NCBI GenBank assembly: GCA_944472135.2
Contig: OX235263.1
Span: 19,831,379 to 19,895,378, forward strand
DNA: 64,000 nucleotides
Reading direction: 5' to 3'
Origin: Trichobilharzia regenti
Lineage: Eukaryota; Platyhelminthes; Trematoda; Strigeidida; Schistosomatidae
Part shown: positions 52,822 to 63,864 of the stretch, piece by piece
How the letters are laid out: each line of letters opens with the position of its first letter
Position numbering within the stretch: position 1 is the stretch's first letter
The notes under the pieces: model-generated
What the model saw: only the letters and a program-made list of their open reading frames with translations
The model's database searches: none
What the model was told of the DNA's origin: nothing
Position numbers and translations under genes: made by a program

Positions 52822-53175
52822 GTGAAAACGCTTGTGGAGCCAGTTATATTGGCCGTTGCTCTAGGAATTTGATTTTTTGTGCTCACTCGAGAACATCTCC
52901 CAGCATGGCTAAGTAAAGGTGTAGTGAAAATTATCAACAGTTCGATATTGGAACATCTGGTGCAAACCGGCCGGCCACAAAGCCAGCGTAGATGAATCCT
53001 TCTCTATATTATACCGGGTGCCAAATAAATTGCCAAGAACATCGAAGCACCACAGGCTCCAAGCAGCAGAGGCTATTGCGATTCGCCTCAAACAACCAGT
53101 GCTCTGTATCCAAAAGAAGCAAGTCCAGCCAGCCTCTATTATTGCCCTGGCCTTCAGTAGAAACTATAAACTCAT
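52822..53175 (+). pseudogene. PLE6 GIY-YIG segment
   Basis: Degraded nuclease: NACGASYIGRCSRN, REHLPAWLSKG and INSSILEHLVQTGRP correspond to the PLE2 C-terminus. A broken tail equivalent to RLLCMAEALAI and CIQKK follows at about 53060-53130. Confidence 0.75.
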
Positions 53176-53244
53176 GAATTTGTAATATTATCCTTCCTAA
53201 TTTTTCTGACATTCAGCTTATTTTATGTTGATGCGATTCAGCTG

Positions 53245-53310
53245 TATTCTATTTTATTTTTTATTTTATTTTTTTATTTTTTTTATTTTTTGATTACAGC
53301 TTGATTCGAT
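53245..53310 (-). repeat. SINE2 tail fragment
   Basis: A TTTTATTTTTTATTTTA tract followed by TGATTACAGCTTGATTCGA, as at the 3' end of SINE2. Confidence 0.5.
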
Positions 53311-53635
53311 GTTAGTTAAACAACATTAATGTCGTTCATAACACTAATTCATTCATTCATTCACTATAATGTATGTATAAATGTAGAGCCTGATGATGAA
53401 TTTATCGAAAGAGTACTCTTTGTTCAGTATCCATTCTTTTAAAACGTATTTCTCTGGTGTGGCAGGAAAACATGAATAAGTGTCAGCTGCTTTATGACTA
53501 TTTGCAAACTTTAGGCTTACATCTTCACAACGTCCTCTTGAAACTGAATCAATGTAGATCATCAAGTTTTTTTCTGCTCACCTTCTGACAGTTACAACAA
53601 AGCACGTCTTTGTAATAACATCTTTCTTTCTGCCT

Positions 53636-54133
53636 TTGGTTTTCAAGATTTTATTTCATCAGTCATATTCAGTGTGTGATGTTTCGAACACAGATAATTT
53701 CAGTAGAATCCAACGAATATGCACTGAAGACACACTTGATGAAGAAGAAAGAAAGTTGACACAAACTCTGGTTGATGATAACAGTTATCCAGACAAGTTC
53801 ATCAGGAAGTACAATGTAGTCAGAACACCAAGATACACTCTCCAACTCGCCCCTAAGAAAGACGTGTACATCAAGCTACCCTGTATGCGGCATCATAGCA
53901 GCTTGATAACTAGACAAAGACTGAACGCTGCTGTTAAAAAGACTTTTTATGCAGCTAATATCATAATAATAGAGAATTTGAAGCCATTATATCTATCTAA
54001 GCCCTTCGAACATACGAAAAATGACGTCAAATCCCACTGTATTTACCAGTTTGAATGTACGTGTGGACACACATACATAGGGAGGACTCATCGATCTCTG
54101 CAAGTAGGGACTGGCTTCAGAGCATATTCCTAA
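53636..54133 (+). pseudogene. PLE4 linker and GIY-YIG domain
   Basis: 165 residues: RIQRICTEDTLDEEERK, LVDDNSYPDKFIRKYN, SLITRQRLNAAVKKTFYAAN, and the nuclease core CIYQFECTCGHTYIGRTHRS. The frame then shifts, and EHIPKWFQKQMEPSE and SIAKHILGTGHKID follow in another frame to about 54250. The RT domain is absent. Confidence 0.8.
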
Positions 54134-54890
54134 ATGGTTCCAGAAACAAATGGAACCTTCAGAACCTATTAATGGTGAGAACAGGAGACCTAGCTTCTCT
54201 ATTGCGAAACATATTTTAGGGACAGGACATAAAATTGATGTTAACAGATCTTTTAAACCTATCTATAAAACGTGTTGGGGCGTATCTTAAAGTTTATGGA
54301 AGCCCTAGCAATTAGGATGTTCAAGCCACCTTTATGTGTCCAAAAACAATTCGTCATCACATTGAACCTTCTTTGGTAAATTTTGTTTTGATACCATAGC
54401 AGATGTACTATTACTACTGCTATTTGGTTTAATGGTCTTTATTGTTATTTTGACCTTCAATATGTCCTTTTAACTTGACTTAAGCCTATTTTCTCACCTC
54501 TTACCTCTTTATTAGTTTCATGTATATTCCTTTGACAAGTACGTGTGTGATCAGATCGTTCGAAATGTGTTGCGCAAATACATTACACGATTTAGACAAA
54601 TTGCGTCTTCTTATTGCTTTATCTAAATGCATAAAAGGAACAAATTGTTTTAAAGTTTTAAACAAATAATTTCAGTGCAAATGACTGAGAAGAAGACATT
54701 TATAACTTTTATTTTTCCTTTCGAAGCCACTTCAAAGTAATTCCATCAATTATATCACCCCTACTATTACTAAATAATGGACTACTATACATTTTTTGTA
54801 AATATAAACACAATTGTACAGCTTCTGAGGGAAGATGATTTCGTCGATAAAGAAGACTTTTTCCGCTGAATTCGACTTTTATTTTCTTCA
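53636..54890 (+). mobile_element. Penelope-like element 4, 5'-truncated
   Basis: Starts within the linker after RT and continues through the GIY-YIG nuclease (frame breaks near 54105 and 54270), then a 3' UTR to about 54890. The last ~210 bp match the 3' UTR of PLE2 (for example GATGATTTCGTCGATAAAGA), although the protein is closer to PLE3. Confidence 0.8.
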
Positions 54891-55499
54891 TGATACAATG
54901 ACCATTTCGGGTAATTAGTATCTCGGCACAGTTTCAGCGAGAGGTAAATACTTCAGAGAAGTAAAACTGGCAAGCACTACATCTAACAATGGTGTCTAAA
55001 GTTTCTATTCAAAAATGTAGGAATTTCTCTTTGCTGAAAACTTCACCTTTTCATTTGGCTGGTAATATTATGGCGGTTGTATTCCGTTTAAATTAACAAA
55101 TTCACATACACGGGCAGGATTTTGACTCTAATGGTGAAATATTATATAAATACCTATGAGTATATACATATATCATAAAAATGATAAAAGACTAGTTGTC
55201 TCTGAACATAGTTGACTGGAATCTATCTCCCATGTTAAGTGGTATAATAAGGTGCGTAATATTTTAGTAAATCGTCGCGTACTAAATGAGGGTGGGGGGA
55301 ATTGAGTTAATGATGCTATGAAGATACATTGTTTCAAATGGCCAGGAATATGGCCAGGATATCCGTGTAAAGACCATCTGACTGAATATATTTGTGTAAG
55401 ACAAACCTCCTGTTTTATTTTCAGTTATTTTCTACTTTTAATCTGTGAAATGCTTCATCGAATGTTTGCAATCCTTTTGCAGTCTATCAATTTTGTTTT
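54891..55499. other. Spacer, nothing recognised
   Basis: AT-rich. No gene or repeat family identified. Confidence 0.4.
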
Positions 55500-57095
55500 G
55501 TTATGTGTGCCCCCTGTCTAATGAGTTCAAACATTGGAATTTCTCGCTCAGACGAAATCAACTTCGTCAAATATGCAGATGACCTGACTGTTTTGCTTCC
55601 CGTTAAGTCTCAGTCAGACTTTTTCCAATTAAATAGCTTCCTGTCGGACATCAGTCAGTGGTCTAAACTAAATGGCCTCATGCTGAATCCCACAAAATGC
55701 CAGACTATCGACTTCTCCTTTAGGCATAAACGAGATCTACAAACACTAGTAAGCACTCATGAAGCCTGTAGCATTGAGGGGACTAAAATTGAAACTAAGT
55801 CTAATGCAGAATACCTCAGACTTGTTCTATCTTCCGACCTTACGTGGTCATCTCATATCCTAACGATTTCTAAGAAAGTGTTCCGTCTAACCTACTACAT
55901 TTAGAAACTCAGACTAACTGGAATCACTCAACCTCTGCTTTCACAATTTGTCAACTCTCGTATCTTACCTATTCTACTTTACTGCTCCCCATTAGTCTTT
56001 CCTGGGCTAGTGTAAAAGGATTATACCATCCTGAGAAGGATGTCGAAAGTATTTAGTAGGACTAGTGGTGTAAAACTCAGTCAGCTCGTCACTACATTAG
56101 TAGAAGGGCATCTGAATACATGCGAAAAATGGTCTAAAACCATACTCTCTGACCCCCAACATCCCCTATATTCTCAACTCTCTCCTTGCATCTCATCAGG
56201 TAGCACCGGAAATCAGTACGAAATAATATATGCTCGTACAACCAAGTATAGGAACTCAACGATACCATATTTGACCCGTGTTCTAAGTGACAGAGACAAT
56301 GTTAAGCGCGAAACCTATGACTTGCTTTGTTGTTAATAACATAATTTTGCCCTTCTTATTTCCCCCGTATACTCTCTTATTTGTCCTCTATAGTGAACAA
56401 CCTTCTTAAACATACTTAGCTACTTAATATTATTATCATTGGCTTACTTTTTTGTACTTTACTCTATTCCTTCTTTTGTATATTTACTGGGTCCGACTAT
56501 ATTATCACTATGAGTATTACAAAATTGTCCTGTCATTAACCATCATGTAATATTAGTTTTGTGATTGTTTTTTTTTTGTTCGGCAATATTAACTGACAAT
56601 CTTGGTTGTGAACGCCACTATCACCATCCTAAAATTTTTGTATTATGCATGATTACTCACACTACCATAACAAACACTGCATTAGTGCTGACGATAAAAA
56701 ACCCTGAAATGTTTATTTTATAATTGTTTAGTGCAGTTCAATCAAATTAACTGATCATCTTGGCTATAAAAATTCTTAGGAACATTTCATAACTTCTTGT
56801 ATGATTATAGCTGTGACTGTCCACCACGCATACACATATCATAACTTCCACTACCCAATACTGAAATATTTTTCATTATTGTTGTTTATTTTCCTTTCTA
56901 TTTGGTATTTTTTGCATTGTTATGTTATTTTTGTGTTTCTTTTTGGTTTTTATTGTTTTTTATATTTATTTTTTGAATTACTCCTTTTAAATGTGCGATG
57001 AAATTAGATGCAACACTGTAGATATGTGCTGAAAATTCCACACTGTACCACTAGTACTGTTTCCGGAATAAAGCAAACTAATATTATTAAGTTCT
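55500..57095 (+). mobile_element. CR1/Jockey-like LINE, strongly 5'-truncated
   Basis: Begins shortly before the RT catalytic box and runs through the C-terminal region and a long T-rich 3' UTR. It probably ends near the GGAATAAAGCAAACTAA at 57069-57085. A different family from the LINE at 14390. Confidence 0.75.
55503..56336 (+). pseudogene. CR1/Jockey-like RT and C-terminus
   Basis: The frame at 55503-55904 holds INFVKYADDLTVLLPV (catalytic pair), LNGLMLNPTKCQTIDFS and the LSSDLTWSSHI motif. A stop near 55903 separates it from GITQPLLSQFVNSRILPILL, and a second frame (56040-56336) gives the C-terminal tail with HPLYSQLSP and RTTKYRNSTIPYLTRVL. Typical of schistosome CR1/Jockey-like LINEs; inactive. 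Confidence 0.78.
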
Positions 57096-57299
57096 AATTT
57101 GTGTGAGATTCTTTATCTACTTATCTCGTTAGGCGTGTATTAATTTCTTCTACGTGTAGATCAATATTCTACCTAATTAACACTAGTGTTCACCTTTCTG
57201 TACAAGGTGAACTCTATAATTACACTTTGAAGGTAAGAATTCTCAACAGATAAACAGTTTTGGGTTTGGATTATTTCGCAAGTCACAGTTGACAAAACT

Positions 57300-57330
57300 A
57301 CTCCACACACACACACACACACACACACAC
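57300..57330 (+). repeat. (CA)n microsatellite
   Basis: About 15 uninterrupted CA units. Confidence 0.9.
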
Positions 57331-57429
57331 TTTCTATTTGAGTACATCGATAGGTGACGACTAGCGGTGGAGTGCAGGACAATGCGCATTTTTCCTACTT
57401 CGGAATCTTCATTTTGGGGATTTACCGGC

Positions 57430-57620
57430 ACTCTCCAGTAATTCTCTTTTGTATGTACAACTCCAGTTTTTCTATGTAAGTAGCCAGAACTTCAACAATA
57501 CAAAGAAAACGAAACCCTATTACCTCCAGTAGGTTACTCTTGACTCTGTGGAGTACACTGAAGGAGGCGTTTGTTGAGATGGAATGACCGATGTTAAATA
57601 GGTTTTCAAATATCACACTC
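57430..57620 (-). pseudogene. PLE2-family C-terminal fragment (PLE7)
   Basis: Minus-strand residues SFSVLHRVKSNLLEV and FRFLCIVEVLATYIEKLEL then YIQKRI parallel the last 50 residues of PLE2 (SSFNIIYKV and AEALAIH, CIQKKF). No other PLE part adjoins it. Confidence 0.6.
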
Positions 57621-57879
57621 CTTCTTAGTTCAATAAAATCTCAGTCAATCAGCAAGGGGGATGGGATTGAATTTTACATTGGAGTGAGCAAGTACATAAT
57701 CATGGATCATTAGGGTAAAAGTAGACTGTGGTGTAAAGCGCTTTAATGGGTGTTTCCGACTACAACGACAAGTGATATACAGCTTGTAAAAACACCTCGG
57801 CAAAAAGGCACCAAATAGTCACTCAGACAGACATTACACCCGTCAACGAAGAAATAATGGTACCTCAGTTATTCTCCTT

Positions 57880-58085
57880 CATCATGAACCATCATCAGTT
57901 AGAGTTCATTGGAAACCAGGGAGTGGACTTCTAATACACACATTTCGTTGGATCCGGTGTCGTAAGCAGACTTTGCTGAGGAGTCTCAGGACAAGATGAG
58001 ACAGCAAGACAATGCTCCTTAGTTTATCACCAATCTCTAACTGATGTTAATTCGTGACAAAATCAAATACTTGAAATTATTCAAG
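57880..58085. repeat. SINE1 head-to-head pair, degraded
   Basis: A minus 3' body (CATCAGTTAGAGTTCATTGG) and a plus half (GCTGAGGAGTCTCAGGACAA, then CAATCTCTAACTGATGTTAA) meet near 57960. The plus copy ends with the family tail AAATACTTGAAAT. Confidence 0.6.
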
Positions 58086-58144
58086 TCGTTACAAAACCCG
58101 CAATTTTGAATCCTGCAGTCCTTTCATGCACACGCCTGGATATT

Positions 58145-58380
58145 TTTATTTCTTTGCGTTTCGATTGAAACATACCTCTTAAAGCTTCGGGCCTAACTCT
58201 TCAGTAGCGATAGTGTGATTTATTTTCATGCAAACATGTTGCTAGTCTCATGCTTAACCTTTCCTCTTCGCCGGTTTTATTGCCGACTAGGGAGAGGTTT
58301 AAGAGTTCAGAGACTGGGGATAGAATCACAGTCACATGCGTGATTGGCTAGCATTCTATCATTTAAATACCGACTCACAA
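58145..58380 (-). repeat. SINE3 copy, degraded
   Basis: Antisense body with TTGCTAGTCTCATGCTTAAC and a decayed head (CACATGCGTGATTGGCTAGC). Confidence 0.55.
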
Positions 58381-59989
58381 CACGCCTCAATAAGCGGTTA
58401 AAACAATAGTAAAATGCTTTGTTGGAAAAGTAACGGTGGATATGGCCATTGATTTCCAGATGAATGAGTCTTCGCAAATTCAGGCTCAGTGAAGTGTATC
58501 ACAACTACCAGTAATGATGATAAATGTGAAGGCCGAATGAACTTGACAAAATTCTTCGTTTAGAGCACGAATATCATCAAATAGAGTTGGGTAGGAAAGT
58601 GGTGATGACATCAACACTGAACAATATTCAATAACTATTTTGACATTAGGCCATTCACTGGAATCAGTGATAGTCCTTGTCATACAGGATTAGATCACTG
58701 GTTGTCACACTTAATTTGAAGGGAAACAAGTCTTCCAGTAATAATCATAGGGGAATGAGCTTGACTAATATAATATTACTCCTTATTGAGTGATAGTGTT
58801 CCGACTGAGTCTCGAACCCTCGAGGCTTCCTCGACGACCAATGTTAGCTGAGATAGGATGGATCAGATTGGCAAAGTGCTAGTGGTGGTGGTCAATCCAA
58901 ACCATGTCATCGTCAGTCAATGAAATCTGAAAAGGTTTAGTTCAATCCAAACACGTCGAAAGGTAGGTGTAGGCCTTCTGACTGTTTAGCGATCTCCGGA
59001 TGGTGAGAACCAATGAATGCTGGAGAGAGGCAGTTGGTGATATGACTGAAAGCCGTTTTCAGTGATGGAGCAGATGCATCCACACTTTTGTATTTGTCAT
59101 GCCCGATAAAACGCTGCTGTTCCACCATATAACTGTTATTTTTCCCTCAGTCAAATTTCTAGTTATTGTCCCTCTTTTGTACTTCTCTTTAGTGTCTTCT
59201 GTTTCTTTCTGTGCTACATGTATGTAGTGTGTCACTCGAATCGCTTTTTATCTATGCAAATGTTGATTATTAAACCGCATGCAGCAGTTTGTGAGCCTTG
59301 ACCTCAGTAGCCATAGTTTGAATACCAATGTGACCGAAGTGGTTTAGTGGATAACACTTTGGCAGTTGAAAGTATGGGTACTAGATGTGAGCCTCAATGT
59401 GTACGGTACTAGTCACTGAGTAAGGCTGCTACATCCAGCTGATGAGTTCAAAATATGGAGAAACAAGAGTTATGGTGTATTCCACTGCCAGTCATCACCC
59501 ACTTGTATATACTGAAGTTATATTATCCGACATCATCGAAGCATCTGCACGAGGAGGTGAAATATCCACCTGAAGACCATCACTTCAGTCCAGTTAAACA
59601 ACGGGAATGGCCAGACTGAATTAAGACACAATTCTTGTTTCACACTAAGTCACGCAACACATTTGCAACCCTTGAAATGAATAATACCACCTGTATGTAC
59701 ATTTAATGTAAATTCTTAGTTTGACGAGTGCTAATAGCTAAACATATAACATATATATGTTAAATGATATGAGCGCTAAATAATTGAAACCCCAACGCAA
59801 CTGTTGACCAGTTGTGTATCATTCCAAGATGTATGCTGCTCCCCTCTGCAGTCGAATGTCTGCGGTTTGATTATCAACCCTTAGAAGTTTGTGCGTTGTC
59901 AGCTGGCTTGTCCAATTAGGAATTTTATATATATGAAATCCTGAAACCAATCAAATCCCTACAAAACCAATACTTGAAAATTAATCTGA
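58381..59989. other. Spacer, no gene recognised
   Basis: About 59330-59460 has a tRNA-like look (GAAGTGGTTTAGTGGATAAC) and may be an old SINE head. The rest shows no family. Confidence 0.35.
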
Positions 59990-60385
59990 TGCTCACTGGT
60001 GACTGGCCCTATTCAGGCAGTTAACCTGGGGTTCTAGTGGGAAGCCGTGACCAGTAGGGTACAGCAGGTCGAAGATGAGGCAGTAACTCATCGAAGAAGA
60101 CATTGCGAACTGGTCGCGCTATGTCGTGAATTGGCAGAAGTTAGAATTCAAGGACCATTGGATCGGGTCCCAGTGGCTCAATGGTCTACGAGCTCGCCTT
60201 GTAACCACAAGGTCCTGGGTTCGAATCCCGGTGGGTGCGTACTGCCGAGGAGTCCCAAACTAGAACGAAACAGCCGTACAGTACTCCCAGGTTTTCCAGT
60301 GGTTCTCTAACTGATGTCAGCTCATGATTAAATCCTCCATGCAATCAAAGAAAATCCCTACAAAACCAATACTTGAAAATTTTAT
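59990..60385 (+). repeat. Best-preserved full-length SINE1
   Basis: Full layout: a 5' block (GTGACCAGTAGGGTACAGC), a tRNA-like head with A box CAGTGGCTCAATGGTCTACG and B box GGGTTCGAATCCCGG, a hammerhead-like box CTGCCGAGGAGTCCCAAAC to GAACGAAACAG, a 3' body, and the tail ATCCCTACAAAACCAATAC then TTGAAAAT. Confidence 0.85.
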
Positions 60386-61369
60386 ATATAACACTGTACT
60401 CAAAGTACACTGGTAGGTAAACAAGGCCTAAAAAATTGTATGTGTAGAACTTAACACAGATGAAAGTAGTGAGGTTCAGTAGATGAAACTTAGTCACCAA
60501 AGTTTTAAAAAAGAGGGAATTTCGGTCGATCACTTTAAAGGCCTCCTGAGTTCACCAACACCCACAACTTACCGAAAAGTATCACCAATCGACATGGGGC
60601 TACCAGTAACCGTTAGCGCTTCGATAAAAGTAGGGGTATTGAAGGCAGTATAGTTACTAAAAGTCGGGTAAATACTGGGGGCAAATGGGCTACCCTCAGA
60701 AGCACTGAAATGAAACAGACTCACAGAACTTAGGAAACATGTTTACGTCATCACAATAGAGGTTGATGAGAAAGACAACTTGGTGAAAATTCTAATAACT
60801 GATATGGCATCATGCCACTATCCACTCTGACCAAAATACTATGCTGCATCATTCTGGAAAGACTGGAACATGCCGTGAATAGAAGAATCCGTCTGAAGCA
60901 GGGTGGATACAGAACAAAGAAGTCATATATAGTGATGATATGAAGCAGATATTTTAAAGACAAAACGGATGCTTACGGGCTGTTATGAAGCCTGCTAAAA
61001 TTTATGACAGTGAACTATGTACACTGGAGATATGACATTTGTTTAGTCGATGAAATTCTAATCAATATTTCAGTCAATATTCTCTGTATCTACTGTCCAC
61101 CTGTGACTTTCTGTTTAGGAGTTCAGCTTATTTTTGCTATGTATATTGATTCGAATTGTTAAAATAATTCTCTCAATTTTTACAAAGAAATAGATTTATT
61201 GAAGATTCTCATAAAAAGTATTGAAAAGACATTATCAAGCAAAGAATATTCATTTCGATAAATTTGTCTTCTGGTTCTATATTTACATAACCATTGTAAT
61301 TAAAGAAATATTGTAATAAACAACATCGATGCTATTTTAAATGATATTAAGTACATTATTATTAATATT
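60386..61369. other. Spacer, no gene recognised
   Basis: Around 60740-60920 a minus-strand stretch may be an old LINE piece; the evidence is insufficient. Confidence 0.35.
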
Positions 61370-61870
61370 GTATCCTTTAGTTCACAGAGGAACATAGGGC
61401 CTCAGCTGCGCACCTCCATTGCCTTCGGTTTTCTAACAACTTTTTCACCCTGCTCCAGGTCTGTCCGCATGCTTTCATCTCCTCCTCGCATGACCTCCTC
61501 CAAGTCACCCTCACACTGACGACCAACTCGCCGCCTCCCTTTTGGGTTCCACTCGAGGGCTTGTCTAGTGATGTCACGTGATGGTTTCCTCAGAGTATGG
61601 CCAGCCAATCCATCTCCATTTCTTCCTGCCTATTTGTTTCACAATCGGTTCCTGATTGGTTCGCTCCCAGAGATCCCTGTTGCTGATCTTTTCTGGCCAT
61701 CTGATCTTGAGTATTGAGCGGAGACAGTTGTTAATGAAGGTTTGAAGTTTGTTTGAGATGCTCTTTATGACTCGCCAAGTCTCTGATCCGTATAGTAGCA
61801 CTGACTATACATTGGAGTTGAAAATCCGGATCTTATTTTTGATTCTGAGTGCTGTTGACCTCCACATTAA
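61370..61870 (-). mobile_element. RTE/SR2-like LINE fragment R8
   Basis: Minus strand, well preserved C-terminus. [53 protein letters not shown] and RWIGW are seen at 61574-61801, and HTLRKPSRDITRQALEWNPK with GRRRVGRQ at 61402-61608, in shifted frames. The 3' end is GAACATAGGGCC read antisense, with an ATTATTATT tail. Confidence 0.8.
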
Positions 61871-61886
61871 GTACATAGTACGTACA

Positions 61887-62670
61887 ATTTGCGCGTTGAA
61901 GTTTCTGTAGCGATTTGGTGAACATAGACAAGATGGAGGTGATGAAAATAACCAACCATCCAACAACAACAACAGCAGCAACATCCAGAGTCAGTCACAA
62001 TCAACGGGAAGGATTTGAAAGAGGTCACTTCATTCATTCACTTATCTAGGGAGCATTGTCTCAACTACAGGCAGTCGAAACGGGCGAGGATGTCAAATCA
62101 ATAATCGGGAAGACGAGAAACACATTCATCAACCTGAAACCAATCTGGAAATCTTCGTCACTCAGCATCAACAACAAAATTCAGTCGAATTTTCAGTACG
62201 AACGTGAAGTCAGTTCTTCTATACGGATCAGAAACTTGGCGGGCGGGTCACAAAGAATATTTCCAACAGGCTATTGCACCCCTTTATCAACCACTGTCTT
62301 CGCTGGATCTATACTGACGAACAGATGGCCGGACCGGAAAGAATCACCAACTATGAGAAACTATGGGAGCAAACAAAAGAAAAACCAATCGCGCAACAAA
62401 TATGCAGGAGAAAGTGGAGATGGATTGGACACTCGCTGAGAAGACCGCTGGGTGACATCGCGCGTCAAGCCCTCCAGTGGAACCCGAAAGGGAAGCGGCG
62501 AGTGGGACATCAGTGCAAGGGTGACATGGAGGAGATCGTGTGAAGAGGAGTTGAAACAGTATGGACTAACATGGATGCAGGTGAAAAGTACAGCAGAAGA
62601 CAGAAGTGGGAAGTGGAGACGTGCAGTTGAAGCCCTATGCTCCACTAGGAATCTAAGGGAGCAATAATAA
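61887..62670 (+). mobile_element. RTE/SR2-like LINE fragment R9 with 15-bp target duplication
   Basis: Inserted beside R8 in the opposite direction and flanked by TACATAGTACGTACA at 61872-61886 and 62671-62685. The coding remnant includes GKTRNTFINLKPIWKSSSL, QICRRKWRWIGHSLRRPLGD and [17 protein letters not shown]. The 3' end is CTATGCTCCACTAGGAATC, then AATAATAA. Confidence 0.85.
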
Positions 62671-62779
62671 TACATAGTACGTACATATTACACTTCAAAA
62701 GCATCAGTATGATGCAGTATGTATTAATCCAACAATATCAAAATGAATATCAGATAAATTATAATGTTTATTTAATACT

Positions 62780-63200
62780 GGAAACCCGACAAATGGTATA
62801 TTCTATACAGCCGGTTGTAATTCCACAACAGAAAGATGAGCTGGTGGAACCAGTGAAAATGACCATTACTCATGGGACTTTATTCACCCTTTCCTCGAGA
62901 CATCATCTACAAGTGTTGTGGCGAAATAATGGCATTGTTAAAGCCATCAACAGTTCTATATAAGATCACCTTAATCCACCTATATCATAAAGCTAACATT
63001 AAAGAATCCTTCTTTATGATCCATTGTGTATCGAATAAATTGCCAAATCCTCTAAAATACTGAATACCCAAAACACCAGAGGCCATTGTAATTCAATTAA
63101 ATTAACTAGAGCTCTGTTTGTAAAAGAAACAGGTCCAGCCACCCAGCCAGCCAGCCACTTTTGCTACACAGGCCTGATGTCAAATTAATAAATTCACTAA
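62780..63200 (+). pseudogene. PLE C-terminal remnant (PLE8)
   Basis: Very degraded copy of the PLE6 sense segment: TCATCTACAAGTGTTGTGGC, ATTGTTAAAGCCATCAACAG, then ACACCAGAGGCCATTG and GTAAAAGAAACAGGTCCAGC match 52930-53150 by eye. Confidence 0.55.
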
Positions 63201-63444
63201 TTCTATGTTACTTCCTTTAATTTCTTTGATGTATTCAATTTAAATAAGGTGAAAACAAATGCTTGTGCAGAATAATATTTATTTCTTTGGATTCTCTTCA
63301 GCTTTCAACAACCGAAAGGTTGATTGTTTATGTAAATGTACACAGAATGGGAAGTTGCTAACGAGAGACAATATTGTGAGACCACCAAGGTGATACTGCG
63401 ATATTCACTTTAAACGTGTCAGGAGACCTCTTCAGCTAGTTCGC

Positions 63445-63690
63445 GAGGACTAACAGGTTAACGCTCGCCGACCATTAACATGGTCCAGGGTTCGAACCCC
63501 GGCCACCGACGCACTCCTTTACCTCGATAAGCCAAAAATAATGCTGGTAAAGGGGAAAGGTTGGACATGAGGCAGGCTAGCAACCCCATCCTGTAAAAAT
63601 AAACACTGCTACAGAAACTTCAAGCCACTAGCTTGAAACCCTATGTTCCACTGGGAACATGAAGGAAAAATTATTATTATTATTATTGTG
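63445..63690 (+). repeat. Best-preserved SINE3, tail shared with the RTE LINEs
   Basis: A tRNA-like head (TTAACGCTCGCCGACCATT, B box GGGTTCGAACCCC), then ATGCTGGTAAAGGGGAAAGG and GCTAGCAACCCCATCCTG. The 3' part CTATGTTCCACTGGGAACA followed by (ATT)n resembles the 3' end of R1, R2 and R9. Confidence 0.8.
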
Positions 63691-63864
63691 AGACACCTTG
63701 TTGACACGGGTTATGAGGTAGGCAGCGTGAAATCCTTCGAGATTATTAATGGAAAATACAACTCAACTCTCCTCAAATTTGCCGAAGTGATAGTTATTAA
63801 ACATTTAAAAACTGACTTATGTGTTCAGAAAGACCCACTTATTCTTTTTTTTTCTTTACCTTAG
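63691..63864 (+). pseudogene. PLE C-terminal fragment (PLE9)
   Basis: Follows an (ATT)n tract directly. VRHLVDTGYEVGSVKSFEII, then FAEVIVIKHLKTDLCVQKD is the end of a PLE GIY-YIG protein (compare IAKHIMETGHKVD and IEALAIKRLKPVL in PLE3). 5'-truncated. Confidence 0.7.

Larger units (their letters stand above)
52060..53175 (+). mobile_element. Penelope-like element 6 with 5' inversion (twin-priming type)
   Basis: The N-terminal part of a PLE2-family ORF lies antisense (52815 down to 52060). The C-terminal nuclease part follows in sense (about 52822-53175). The middle of the RT is missing. The most 5' element sequence (LQALLFGPKFC) is next to the junction, as expected from twin priming. Stops in both parts make it dead. 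Confidence 0.7.

Noticed and set aside
57173..57431. Minus-strand frames across the (CA)n tract
   Set aside because: They are translations of a microsatellite (runs of Cys-Val) and have no family similarity.
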